Counted from the first letter of the stretch, positions 36,215 to 48,909 are shown. The stretch is DNA of 64,000 nt from Diorhabda sublineata (GCF_026230105.1 NC_079486.1:4340001-4404000), one strand, 5' to 3'. Notes: a model not told the origin generated them from the letters alone. A program made the numbers and translations.

Positions 36215-39200
36215 CTAATGACATTATTTTTTCTCAACAAAACTAATCAAAAAGTGGAAGAGAATTGTTAGTTGTCGAAACGGTGAAGGGAATATGGAAT
36301 TCGGTAGGTCATTTAGAAACACGTTATATGATTCTGACAATGCCAAGTTTCGTAAAAAAAAGTCAAGTCTTTGATGCTCTGCCATTGAAAGTGTCACCCC
36401 CATAATAATATAATATTCGGAAAGTGTGTTTCACTATGACTTGACGGAGAGGGAAAATCCAAAAAGGCTCACTAATGACATTATTTTTTCTCAACAAAAC
36501 TAATCAAAAAGTGGAGGAGAATTGTTATTTGTCGAAACGGTGAAGGGAAGATGGAATTCGGTAGGTCATTTAGAAAAACGTTATGTGATTCCGACTATGC
36601 CACGTTTCGTAAAAAAAAAGTCAAGTCTTCGATTCTCTGCCATTGAATGTGTCACCCCCATAATAATATAATATTCGGAAAGTGTGTTTCACTATGACTT
36701 GACGAAGAGGGGAAAATCCAGAAAGGCTCACTAATGACATTTTTTCCTAAAAAAACTAATCAAAAAGTGGAAGAGAATTGTTAGTTGTCGAAACGGTGAA
36801 GGAAATATGGAATTCGGTAGGTCATTTGGAAACGCCTCATGTGATTCCGACAATGCCAAGTTTCGTAAAAAAAAGTCAAGTCTTCGATGCTCTGCCATTG
36901 AATGTGTCACCCCCATAATAATATAATATTCGGAAAGTGTGTTTCACTATGACTGGACGGAGACGGGAAAATCCAAAAAGGATCACTAATGGCATTGTTT
37001 TTTCTCAACAAAACTAATCAATAAGTGGAAGAGAATTGTTATTTGTCGAAACGGTGAAGGGAAGATGGAATTCGGTAGGTCATTTAGAAAAACGTTATGT
37101 GATTCCGACTATGCCACGTTTCGTAAAAAAAAGTCAAGTCTTCGATGCTCTGCCATTGAAAGTGTCACCCCCATAATAATATAATATTCGGAAAGTGTGT
37201 TTCACTATGACTTGACGGAGAGGGAAAATCCAAAAAGGCTCACTAATGGCATTGTTTTTTCTCAACAAAACTAATCAAAAAGTGGGAGAGAATTGTCAAT
37301 TGTCGAAACGGTGAAGGGAAGATGGAATTCGGTAGCACATTTGGAAATGCCTTATGTGATTTCGACAATGCCACGTTTCGTAAAAAAAAGTCAAATCTTC
37401 GATGCTCTGCCATTGAATGTGTCACCCCCATAATAATATAATATTCGGGAAGTGTGTTTCACTATGACCTGACGGAGAGGGGAATATCCAAAAAGGCTCA
37501 CTAATGACATTATTTTTTCTCAACAAAACTAATCAAAAAGTGGAAGAGAATTGTTATTTGTCGAAACGGTGAAGGGAAGATGGAATTCGGTAGGTCATTT
37601 AGAAAAACGTTATGTGATTCCGACTATGCCACGTTTCGTAAAAAAAAGTCAAGTCTTCGATTCTCTGCCATTGAATGTGTCACCCCCATAATAATATAAT
37701 ATTCGGAAAGTGTGTTTCACTATGACTTGACGAAGACGGAAAAATCCAAAAAGGCTCACTAATGACATTTTTTCCTAGAAAAACTAATCAAAAAGTGGAA
37801 GAGAATTGTTAGTTGTCGAAACGGTGAAGGGAATATGGAATTCGGTAGGTCATTTAGAAACACGTTATGTGATTCTGACAATGCCAAGTTTCGTAAAAAA
37901 AAGTCAAGTCTTCGATGCTCTGCCATTGAATGTGTCACCCTCATAATAATATCTTCGGAAAGCGTGTTACACTATGACCTGACGGAGAGGGGAAAATCCA
38001 AAAAGGCTCACTAATGACATTTTTTCCTAAAAAAACTAATCAAAAAGTGGAAGAGAATTGTTAGTTGTCGAAACGGTGAAGGGAATATGGAATTCGGTAG
38101 GTCATTTAGAAACACGTTATATGATTCTGACAATGCCAAGTTTCGTAAAAAAAAGTCAAGTCTTTGATGCTCTGCCATTGAAAGTGTCACCCCCATAATA
38201 ATATAATATTCGGAAAGTGTGTTTCACTATGACTTGACGGAGAGGGAAAATCCAAAAAGGCTCACTAATGACATTATTTTTTCTCAACAAAACTAATCAA
38301 AAAGTGGAGGAGAATTGTTATTTGTCGAAACGGTGAAGGGAAGATGGAATTCGGTAGGTCATTTAGAAAAACGTTATGTGATTCCGACTATGCCACGTTT
38401 CGTAAAAAAAAAGTCAAGTCTTCGATTCTCTGCCATTGAATGTGTCACCCCCATAATAATATAATATTCGGAAAGTGTGTTTCACTATGACTTGACGAAG
38501 AGGGGAAAATCCAGAAAGGCTCACTAATGACATTTTTTCCTAAAAAAACTAATCAAAAAGTGGAAGAGAATTGTTAGTTGTCGAAACGGTGAAGGAAATA
38601 TGGAATTCGGTAGGTCATTTGGAAACGCCTCATGTGATTCCGACAATGCCAAGTTTCGTAAAAAAAAGTCAAGTCTTCGATGCTCTGCCATTGAATGTGT
38701 CACCCCCATAATAATATAATATTCGGAAAGTGTGTTTCACTATGACTGGACGGAGACGGGAAAATCCAAAAAGGATCACTAATGGCATTGTTTTTTCTCA
38801 ACAAAACTAATCAATAAGTGGAAGAGAATTGTTATTTGTCGAAACGGTGAAGGGAAGATGGAATTCGGTAGGTCATTTAGAAAAACGTTATGTGATTCCG
38901 ACTATGCCACGTTTCGTAAAAAAAAGTCAAGTCTTCGATGCTCTGCCATTGAAAGTGTCACCCCCATAATAATATAATATTCGGAAAGTGTGTTTCACTA
39001 TGACTTGACGGAGAGGGAAAATCCAAAAAGGCTCACTAATGGCATTGTTTTTTCTCAACAAAACTAATCAAAAAGTGGGAGAGAATTGTCAATTGTCGAA
39101 ACGGTGAAGGGAAGATGGAATTCGGTAGCACATTTGGAAATGCCTTATGTGATTTCGACAATGCCACGTTTCGTAAAAAAAAGTCAAATCTTCGATGCTC

Positions 39201-39803
39201 TGCCATTGAATGTGTCACCCCCATAATAATATAATATTCGGGAAGTGTGTTTCACTATGACCTGACGGAGAGGGGAATATCCAAAAAGGCTCACTAATGA
39301 CATTATTTTTTCTCAACAAAACTAATCAAAAAGTGGAAGAGAATTGTTATTTGTCGAAACGGTGAAGGGAAGATGGAATTCGGTAGGTCATTTAGAAAAA
39401 CGTTATGTGATTCCGACTATGCCACGTTTCGTAAAAAAAAGTCAAGTCTTCGATTCTCTGCCATTGAATGTGTCACCCCCATAATAATATAATATTCGGA
39501 AAGTGTGTTTCACTATGACTTGACGAAGACGGAAAAATCCAAAAAGGCTCACTAATGACATTTTTTCCTAGAAAAACTAATCAAAAAGTGGAAGAGAATT
39601 GTTAGTTGTCGAAACGGTGAAGGGAATATGGAATTCGGTAGGTCATTTAGAAACACGTTATGTGATTCTGACAATGCCAAGTTTCGTAAAAAAAAGTCAA
39701 GTCTTCGATGCTCTGCCATTGAATGTGTCACCCTCATAATAATATCTTCGGAAAGCGTGTTACACTATGACCTGACGGAGAGGGGAAAATCCAAAAAGGC
39801 TCA
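36215..39803. repeat. Tandem duplication of a seven-monomer unit Q-T-c'-U-V-W-X (1796/1793 bp)
   Basis: Unit 1 starts at 36215, 36472, 36731, 36986, 37243, 37501 and 37759. Unit 2 starts at 38011, 38265, 38524, 38779, 39036, 39294 and 39552. From the second monomer on, all starts are shifted by exactly 1793 bp. Private marks shared by both are GTTATATGATT, TCTTTGATG, GACTGGACGG, AAGGATCAC, TTGTCAATTG, CCTAGAAAAAC and GTGTTACAC. The first monomer differs: 36215 begins CATTATTTTTTC and 38011 begins CATTTTTTCCT. This marks the crossover point of the duplication. Confidence 0.93.
38011..38264. repeat. Junction monomer X-front/Q-back at the subfamily boundary
   Basis: It begins with the right-type CATTTTTTCCTAAAAAAAC but continues as the Q monomer of 36215 (GTTATATGATT, TCTTTGATG, GAAAGTG, GACTTGACGG). 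The switch lies between about 38020 and 38110. It is the seam created when the 1793 bp unit duplicated, pairing a right-type start with a left-type body. Confidence 0.82.
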
Positions 39804-42332
39804 CTAATGACATTTTTTCCTAAAAAAACTAATCAAAAAGTGGAAGAGAATTGTTAGTTGTCGAAACGGTGAAGGAAATATGGAATTCGGTAGGTCATTT
39901 AGAAACACGTTATGTGATTCTGACAATGCCAAGTTTCGTAAAAAAAAGTCAAGTCTTCGATGCTCTGCCATTGAATGTGTCACCCTCATAATAATATCTT
40001 CGGAAAGCGTGTTTCACTATGACCTTACGGAGAGGGGAAAATCCAAAAAGGCTCACTAATGACATTTTTTCCTAAAAAAACTAATCAAAAAGTGGAAGAG
40101 AATTGTTAGTTGTCGAAACGGTGAAGGAAATATGGAATTCGGTAGGTCATTTAGAAAAACGTTATGTGATTCTGACAATGCCAAGTTTCGTAAAAAAAAG
40201 TCAAGTCTTCGATGCTCTGCCAGTGAATGTGTCACCCTCATAATAATATCTTCGGAAAGCGTGTTTCACTATGACCTGACGGAGAGGGGAAAATCCAAAA
40301 AGGCTCACTAATGACATTTTTTCCCCAAAAAACTAATCAAAAAGTGGAAGAGAATTGTTAGTTGTCGAAACGGTGAAGGAAATATGGAATTCGGTAGGTC
40401 ATTTAGAAACACGTTATGTGATTCTGACAATGCCAAGTTTCGTAAAAAAAAGTCAAGTCTTCGATGCTCTGCCATTTAATGTGTCACCCTCATAATAATA
40501 TCTTCGGAAAGCGTGTTTCACTATGACCTGACGGAGAGGGGAAAATCCAAAAAGGCTCACTAATGACATTTTTTCCTAGAAAAACTAATCAAAAAGTGGA
40601 AGAGAATTGTTAGTTGTCGAAACGGTGAAGGGAATATGGAATTCGGTAGGTCATTTAGAAACACGTTATGTGATTCTGAGAATGCCAAGTTTCGTAAAAA
40701 AAAGTCAAGTCTTCGATGCTCTGCCATTGAATGTGTCACCCTCATAATAATATCTTCGGAAAGCGTGTTTCACTATGACTTGACGGAGAGGGGAAATCCA
40801 TAAAGGCTCACTAATGACATTGTTTTTTCTCAACAAAACTAATCAAAAAGTGGGAGAGAATTGTTAGTTGTCGAAACGGTGAAGGAAATATGGAATTCGG
40901 TAGGTCATTTGGAAACGCCTCATGTGATTCCGAAAATGCCAAGTTTCGTAAAAAAAAGTCGTCTTCGATGCTCTGCCATTGAATGTGTCATCCCCATAAT
41001 AATATAATATTTGGGAAGTGTGTTTCACTATGACCTGACGGAGAGGGGAATATCCAAAAAGGCTCACTAATGACATTATTTTTTCTCAACAAAACTAATC
41101 AAAAAGTGGAAGAGAATTGTTATTTGTCGAAACGGTGAAGGGAAGATGGAATTCGGTAGGTCATTTAGAAAAACGTTATGTGATTCCGACTATGCCAAGT
41201 TTCGTAAAAAAAAGTCAAGTCTTCGATTCTCTGCCATTGAATGTGTCACCCCCATAATAATATAATATTCGGAAAGTGTGTTTCACTATGACTTGACGAA
41301 GACGGAAAAATCCAAAAAGGCTCACTAATGACATTTTTTCCTAGAAAAACTAATCAAAAAGTGGAAGAGAATTGTTAGTTGTCGAAACGGTGAAGGGAAT
41401 ATGGAATTCGGTAGGTCATTTAGAAACACGTTATGTGATTCTGACAATGCCAAGTTTCGTAAAAAAAAGTCAAGTCTTCGATGCTCTGCCATTGAATGTG
41501 TCACCCTCATAATAATATCTTCGGAAAGCGTGTTACACTATGACCTGACGGAGAGGGGAAAATCCAAAAAGGCTCACTAATGACATTTTTTCCTAAAAAA
41601 ACTAATCAAAAAGTGGAAGAGAATTGTTAGTTGTCGAAACGGTGAAGGAAATATGGAATTCGGTAGGTCATTTAGAAACACGTTATGTGATTCTGACAAT
41701 GCCAAGTTTCGTAAAAAAAAGTCAAGTCTTCGATGCTCTGCCATTGAATGTGTCACCCTCATAATAATATCTTCGGAAAGCGTGTTTCACTATGACCTGA
41801 CGGAGAGGGGAAAATCCAAAAAGGCTCACTAATGACATTTTTTCCTAAAAAAACTAATCAAAAAGTGGAAGAGAATTGTTAGTTGTCGAAACGGTGAAGG
41901 AAATATGGAATTCGGTAGGTCATTTAGAAAAACGTTATGTGATTCTGACAATGCCAAGTTTCGTAAAAAAAAGTCAAGTCTTCGATGCTCTGCCAGTGAA
42001 TGTGTCACCCTCATAATAATATCTTCGGAAAGCGTGTTTCACTATGACCTGACGGAGAGGGGAAAATCCAAAAAGGCTCACTAATGACATTTTTTCCCCA
42101 AAAAACTAATCAAAAAGTGGAAGAGAATTGTTAGTTGTCGAAACGGTGAAGGAAATATGGAATTCGGTAGGTCATTTAGAAACACGTTATGTGATTCTGA
42201 CAATGCCAAGTTTCGTAAAAAAAAGTCAAGTCTTCGATGCTCTGCCATTTAATGTGTCACCCTCATAATAATATCTTCGGAAAGCGTGTTTCACTATGAC
42301 CTGACGGAGAGGGGAAAATCCAAAAAGGCTCA
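39294..42332. repeat. Tandem 1773 bp seven-monomer duplication (second copy five monomers)
   Basis: Unit 1 starts at 39294 W, 39552, 39804, 40056, 40308, 40560 and 40811. Unit 2 starts at 41067 W, 41325, 41577, 41829 and 42081. The shift is exactly 1773 bp throughout. Shared marks are CCTAGAAAAAC, GTGTTACAC, CCAGTGAATG (near 40221 and 41994), TTCCCCAAAAAAC (near 40321 and 42094) and CCATTTAATG (near 40475 and 42248). A difference is GACCTTACGG near 40021 against GACCTGACGG. Homology stops at 42333, which does not resemble 40560. Confidence 0.92.
40811..41066. repeat. Aberrant monomer with 2 bp deletion and left-type tail
   Basis: It begins like Y (after CCATAAAGGCTC, with CATTG and GTGGGAG) and then turns c-like (CGCCTCATG). 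It has AGTCGTCTTCG in place of AGTCAAGTCTTCG, CATCCCCAT in the spacer, and ATTTGGGAAG. The deletion shifts the frame, which yields a chance 70-codon minus-strand frame at 40864-41076. Its P-like tail (GACCTGACGG, AATATCC) leads to W at 41067. Confidence 0.78.
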
Positions 42333-43595
42333 CTAATGACATTTTTTCCTAAAAAAACTAATCAAAAAGTGGAAGAGAATTGTTACTTGTCGAAACGGTG
42401 AAGGAAATATGGAATTCGGTAGGTCATTTAGAAAAACGTTATGTGATTCTGACAATGCCAAGTTTCGTAAAAAAAAGTCAAGTCTTCGATGCTCTGCCAT
42501 TGAATGTGTCACCCTCATAATAATATCTTCGGAAAGCGTGTTTCACTATGACCTGACGGAGAGGGGAAAATCCAAAAAGGCTCACTAATGACATTTTTTC
42601 CTAAAAAAACTAATCAAAAAGTGGAAGAGAATTGTTAGTTGTCGAAACGGTGAAGGAAATATGGAATTCGGTAGGTCATTTAGAAACACGTTATGTGATT
42701 CTGACAATGCCAAGTTTCGAAAAAAAAAATTAAATCTTCGATGCTCTGCCATTGAATGTGTCACCCTCATAATAATATCTTCGGAAAGCGTGTTTCACTA
42801 TGACCTGACGGAGAGGGGAAAATCCAAAAAGGCTCACTAATGACATTTTTTCCCAAAAAAACTAATCAAAAAGTGGAAGAGAATTGTTAGTTGTCGAAAC
42901 GGTGAAGGAAATATGTAATTCGGTAGGTCATTTAGAAACACGTTATGTGATTCTGACAATGCCAAGTTTCGTAAAAAAAAGTCAAGTCTTCGATGCTCTG
43001 CCATTTAATGTGTCACCCTCATAATAATATCTTCGGAAAGCGTGTTTCACTATGACCTGACGGAGAGGGGAAAATCCAAAAAGGCTCACTAATGACATTT
43101 TTTCCTAAAAAAACTAATCAAAAAGTGGAAGAGAATTGTTAGTTGTCGAAACGGTGAAGGAAATATGGAATTCGGTAGGTCATTTGGAAACGCCTCATGT
43201 GATTCTGACAATGCCAAGTTTCGTAAAAAAAAGTCAAGTCTTCGATACTCTGCCATTGAATGTGTCACCCTCATAATAATATCTTCGGAAAGCGTGTTTC
43301 ACTATGACCTGACGGAGAGGGGAAAATCCAAAAAGGCTCACTAATGACATTTTTTCCTAAAAAAACTAATCAAAAAGTGGAAGAGAATTGTTAGTTGTCG
43401 AAACGGTGAAGGAAATATGGAATTCGGTAGGTCATTTAGAAACACGTTATGTGATTCTGACAATGCCAAGTTTCGTAAAAAAAAGTCAAGTCTTCGATGC
43501 TCTGCCATTGAATGTGTCACTCCCATAATAATATAATATTCGGGAAGCGTGTTTCACTATGACCTGACGGAGAGGGGAAAATCCAAAAAGGCTCA
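42333..43595. repeat. Five right-type monomers with private variants
   Basis: Monomers start at 42333, 42585, 42837, 43089 and 43341. Private marks are TTACTTG in 42333; an altered A-tract (TTTCGAAAAA with TTAAATC) in 42585; TTCCCAAAAAAAC, ATATGTAATTCGG (EcoRI site lost) and CCATTTAATG in 42837; CGCCTCATG with GATACTCTG in 43089; and CACTCCCAT with TTCGGGAAGCG in 43341. The last four are matched at the right window edge (63051-64000) with a constant shift of 20466 bp. Confidence 0.85.
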
Positions 43596-45116
43596 CTAAT
43601 GACATTATTTTTTCTCAACAAAACTAATCAAAAAGTGGAAGAGAATTGTTATTTGTCGAAACGGTGAAGGGAAGATGGAATTCGGTAGGTCATTTAGAAA
43701 AACGTTATGTGATTCCGACTATGCCACGTTTCGTAAAAAAAAGTCAAGTCTTCGATTCTCTGCCATTGAATGTGTCACCCCCATAATAATATAATATTCG
43801 GAAAGTGTGTTTCACTATGACTTGACGAAGACGGAAAAATCCAAAAAGGCTCACTAATGACATTTTTTCCTAAAAAAACTAATCAAAAAGTGGAAGAGAA
43901 TTGTTAGTTGTCGAAACGGTGAAGGGAATATGGAATTCGGTAGGTCATTTAGAAACACGTTATGTGATTCTGACAATGCCAAGTTTCGTAAAAAAAAGTC
44001 AAGTCTTCGATGCTCTGCCATTGAATGTGTCACCCTCATAATAATATCTTCGGAAAGCGTGTTACACTATGACCTGACGGAGAGGGGAAAATCCAAAAAG
44101 GCTCACTAATGACATTTTTTCCTAAAAAAACTAATCAAAAAGTGGAAGAGAATTGTTAGTTGTCGAAACGGTGAAGGAAATATGGAATTCGGTAGGTCAT
44201 TTAGAAACACGTTATGTGATTCTGACAATGCCAAGTTTCGTAAAAAAAAGTCAAGTCTTCGATGCTCTGCCATTGAATGTGTCACCCTCATAATAATATC
44301 TTCGGAAAGCGTGTTTCACTATGACCTGACGGAGAGGGGAAAATCCAAAAAAGCTCACTAATGACATTTTTTCCTAAAAAAACTAATCAAAAAGTGGAGG
44401 AGAATTGTTAGTTGTCGAAACGGTGAAGGAAATATGGAATTCGGTAGGTCATTTAGAAAAACGTTATGTGATTCTGACAATGCCAAGTTTCGTAAAAAAA
44501 AAACAAGTCTTCGATGCTCTGCCATTGAATGTGTCACCCTCATAATAATATCTTCGGAAAGCGTGTTTCACTATGACCTGACGGAGAGGGGAAAATCCAA
44601 AAAGGCTCACTAATGACATTTTTTCCTAAAAAAACTAATCAAAAAGTGGAAGAGAATTGTTAGTTGTCGAAACGGTGAAGGAAATATGGAATTCGGTAGG
44701 TCATTTAGAAACACGTTATGTGATTCTGACAATGCCAAGTTTCGTAAAAAAAAGTCAAGTGTTCGATGCTCTGCCATTGAATGTGTCACCCCCATAATAA
44801 TATAATATTCGGAAAGTGTGTTTCACTATGACCTGACGGAGAGGGGAAAATCCAAAAAGGCTCACTAATGACATTTTTTCCTAAAAAAACTAATCAAAAA
44901 GTGGAAGAGAATTGTTAGTTGTCGAAACGGTGAAGGAAATATGGAATTCGGTAGGTCATTTAGAAACACGTTATGTGATTCTGACAATGCCAAGTTTCGT
45001 AAAAAAAAGTCAAGTCTTCGATGCTCTGCCATTGAATGTGTCACCCTCATAATAATATCTTCGGAAAGCGTGTTTCACTATGACCTGACGGAGAGGAGAA
45101 AATCCAAAAAGGCTCA
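43596..45116. repeat. Block W-X-S-S-G-S
   Basis: Monomers start at 43596 W, 43854 X, 44106 S, 44358 S, 44610 G and 44865 S. W and X are like 41067 and 41325, with the same GACGAAGACGG tail and GTGTTACAC. The S at 44358 is unusual: its A-tract runs on as ten A followed by CAAGTC, and it is preceded by AAAAAAGCTC. G at 44610 has GTGTTCGATG with the long left-type spacer. Confidence 0.83.
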
Positions 45117-48100
45117 CTAATGACATTTTTTCCTAAAAAAACTAATCAAAAAGTGGAAGAGAACTGTTAGTTGTCGAAACGGTGAAGGAAATATGGAATT
45201 CGGTAGGTCATTTAGAAAAACGTTATGTGATTCTGACAATGCCAAGTTTCGTAAAAAAAGTCAAGTCTTCGATGCTCTGCCATTGAATGTGTCACCCTCA
45301 TAATAATATCTTCGGAAAGCGTGTTTCACTATGACCTGACGGAGAGGGGAAAATCCAAAAAGGCTCACTAATGACATTTTTTCCTAAAAAAACTAATCAA
45401 AAAGTGGAAGAGAATTGTTAGTTGTCGAAACGGTGAAGGAAATATGGAATTCGGTAGGTCATTTAGAAACACGTTATGTGATTCTGACAATGCCAAGTTT
45501 CGTAAAAAAAAGTCAAGTCTTCGATGCTCTGCCATTGAATGTGTCACCCTCATAATAATATCTTCGGAAAGCGTGTTTCACTATGACCTGACGAAGAGGG
45601 GAAAATCCAAAAAGGCTCACTAATGACATTTTTTCCTAAAAAAACTAATCAAAAAGTGGAAGAGAATTGTTAGTTGTCGAAACGGTGAAGGAAATATGGA
45701 ATTCGGTAGGTCATTTAGAAACACGTTATGTGATTCTGACAATGCCAAGTTTCGTAAAAAAAAGTCAAGTCTTCGATGCTCTGCCATTGAATGTGTCACC
45801 CTCATAATAATATCTTCGGAAAGCGTGTTTCACTATGACCTGACGGAGAGGGGAAAATCCAAAAAGGCTCACTAATGACATTTTTTCCTAAAAAAACTAA
45901 TCAAAAAGTGGAAGAGAATTGTTAGTTGTCGAAACGGTGAAGGAAATATGGAATTCGGTAGGTCATTTAGAAACACGTTATGTGATTCTGACAATGCCAA
46001 GTTTCGTAAAAAAAAGTCAAGTGTTCGATGCTCTGCCATTGAATGTGTCACCCCCATAATAATATAATATTCGGAAAGTGTGTTTCACTATGACCTGACG
46101 GAGAGGGGAAAATCCAAAAAGGCTCACTAATGACATTTTTTCCTAAAAAAACTAATCAAAAAGTGGAAGAGAATTGTTAGTTGTCGAAACGGTGAAGGAA
46201 ATATGGAATTCGGTAGGTCATTTGGAAACGCCTCATGTGATTCCGACAATGCCAAGTTTCGTAAAAAAAAGTCAAGTCTTCGATGCTCTGCCAATGAAAG
46301 TGTCACCCCCATAATAATATAATATTCGGAAAATGTGTTTCACTATGACTTGACGGAGAGGGAAAATCCAAAAAGGCTCACTAATGGCATTGTTTTTTCT
46401 CAACAAAACTAAACAAAAAGTGGAAGAGAATTGTTATTTGTCGAAACGGTGAAGGGAAGATGGAATTCGGTAGGTCATTTAGAAAAACGTTATGTGATTC
46501 CGACTATGCCAAGTTTCGTAAAAAAAAGTCAAGTCTTCGATGCTCTGCCATTGAATGTGTCACCCTCATAATAATATCTTCGGAAAGCGTGTTACACTAT
46601 GACCTGACGGAGAGGGGAAAATCCAAAAAGGCTCACTAATGACATTTTTTCCTAAAAAAACTAATCAAAAAGTGGAAGAGAATTGTTAGTTGTCGAAACG
46701 GTGAAGGAAATATGGAATTCGGTAGGTCATTTAGAAACACGTTATGTGATTCTGACAATGCCAAGTTTCGTAAAAAAAAGTCAAGTCTTCGATGCTCTGC
46801 CATTGAATGTGTCACCCTCATAATAATATCTTCGGAAAGCGTGTTTCACTATGACCTGACGGAGAGGGGATAATCCAAAAAGGCTCACTAATGACATTTT
46901 TTCCTAAAAAAACTAATCAAAAAGTGGAAGAGAATTGTTAGTTGTCGAAACGGTGAAGGAAATATGGAATTCGGTAGGTCATTTAGAAAACGTTATGTGA
47001 TTCTGACAATGCCAAGTTTCGTAAAAAGAAGTCAAGTGTTCGATGCTCTGCCATTGAATGTGTCACCCCCATAATAATATAATATTCGGAAAGTGTGTTT
47101 CACTATGACCTGACGGAGAGGGGAAAATCCAAAAAGGCTCACTAGTGACATTTTTTCCTAAAAAAACTAATCAAAAAGTGGAAGAGAATTGTTAGTTGTC
47201 GAAACGGTGAAGGAAATATGGAATTCGGTAGGTCATTTAGAAACACGTTATGTGATTCTGACAATGCCAAGTTTCGTAAAAAAAAGTCAAGTCTTTGATG
47301 CTCTGCCATTGAATGTGTCACCCTCATAATAATATCTTCGGAAAGCGTGTTTCACTATGACCTGACGGAGAGGGGAAAATCCAAAAAGGCTCACTAATGA
47401 CATTTTTTCCTAAAAAAACTAATCAAAAAGTGGAAGAGAATTGTTAGTTGTCGAAACGGTGAAGGAAATATGGAATTCGGTAGGTCATTTAGAAAAACGT
47501 TATGTGATTCTGACAATGCCAAGTTTCGTAAAAAAAGTCAAGTCTTCGATGCTCTGCCATTGAATGTGTCACCCTCATAATAATATCTTCGGAAAGCGTG
47601 TTTCACTATGACCTGACGGAGAGGGGAAAATCCAAAAAGGCTCACTAATGACATTTTTTCCTAAAAAAACTAATCAAAAAGTGGAAGAGAATTGTTAGTT
47701 GTCGAAACGGTGAAGGAAATATGGAATTCGGTAGGTCATTTAGAAACACGTTATGTGATTCTGACAATGCCAAGTTTCGTAAAAAAAAGTCAAGTCTTCG
47801 ATGCTCTGCCATTGAATGTGTCACCCTCATAATAATATCTTCGGAAAGCGTGTTTCACTATGACCTGACGAAGAGGGGAAAATCCAAAAAGGCTCACTAA
47901 TGACATTTTTTCCTAAAAAAACTAATCAAAAAGTGGAAGAGAATTGTTAGTTGTCGAAACGGTGAAGGAAATATGGAATTCGGTAGGTCATTTAGAAACA
48001 CGTTATGTGATTCTGACAATGCCAAGTTTCGTAAAAAAAAGTCAAGTCTTCGATGCTCTGCCATTGAATGTGTCACCCTCATAATAATATCTTCGGAAAG

Positions 48101-48909
48101 CGTGTTTCACTATGACCTGACGGAGAGGGGAAAATCCAAAAAGGCTCACTAATGACATTTTTTCCTAAAAAAACTAATCAAAAAGTGGAAGAGAATTGTT
48201 AGTTGTCGAAACGGTGAAGGAAATATGGAATTCGGTAGGTCATTTGGAAACGCCTCATGTGATTCCGACAATGCCAAGTTTCGTAAAAAAAAGTCAAGTC
48301 TTCGATGCTCTGCCAATGAAAGTGTCACCCCCATAATAATATAATATTCGGAAAGTGTGTTTTACTATGACTTGACGGAGAGGGAAAATCCAAAAAGGCT
48401 CACTAATGGCATTGTTTTTTCTCAACAAAACTAAACAAAAAGTGGAAGAGAATTGTTATTTGTCGAAACGGTGAAGGGAAGATGGAATTCGGTAGGTCAT
48501 TTAGAAAAACGTTATGTGATTCCGACTATGCCAAGTTTCGTAAAAAAAAGTCAAGTCTTCGATGCTCTGCCATTGAATGTGTCACCCTCATAATAATATC
48601 TTCGGAAAGCGTGTTACACTATGACCTGACGGAGAGGGGAAAATCCAAAAAGGCTCACTAATGACATTTTTTCCTAAAAAAACTAATCAAAAAGTGGAAG
48701 AGAATTGTTAGTTGTCGAAACGGTGAAGGAAATATGGAATTCGGTAGGTCATTTAGAAACACGTTATGTGATTCTGACAATGCCAAGTTTCGTAAAAAAA
48801 AGTCAAGTCTTCGATGCTCTGCCATTGAATGTGTCACCCTCATAATAATATCTTCGGAAAGCGTGTTTCACTATGACCTGACGGAGAGGGGAAAATCCAA
48901 AAAGGCTCA
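45117..48909. repeat. Fifteen-monomer mosaic N-S-S-G-L-K-S-D-H-N-S-S-L-K-S (3793 bp)
   Basis: Monomers start at 45117, 45368, 45620, 45872, 46127, 46381, 46636, 46888, 47142, 47394, 47645, 47897, 48149, 48403 and 48658. N monomers have A7 and are 251-252 bp. The S after each N ends GACGAAGAGG. L has CCAATGAAAG and K has AAACAAAAAG with a GTGTTACAC tail. D has GAAAACG, and H has CTTTGATG and CTAGTGAC. The block contains two related passes, with the second missing G and D-H. The first pass recurs at 48910 with a shift of 3793 bp. Confidence 0.87.

Larger units (their letters stand above)
1..37758. repeat. Left subfamily, ~257 bp monomers
   Basis: This part holds 147 monomer starts, from 17 to 37501, with a mean step near 256.7 bp. 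Its spacer reads CCCCCAT (sometimes six or seven C) followed by TAATATAATATTCGG, then GAAAGTGTG or GGAAGTGTG. At least sixteen recurring monomer types can be told apart by linked differences in five zones: the T-rich start, the AGCTC/AGGTC segment, the GATTCTGAC segment, the spacer, and the GACNTGACGG tail. The types follow each other in preferred orders, which gives the higher-order units listed separately. Confidence 0.93.

Noticed and set aside
40864..41076. Minus-strand frame of 70 codons in a different frame
   Set aside because: It results from the 2 bp deletion and spacer changes in the aberrant monomer at 40811. It is not shared with other monomers.
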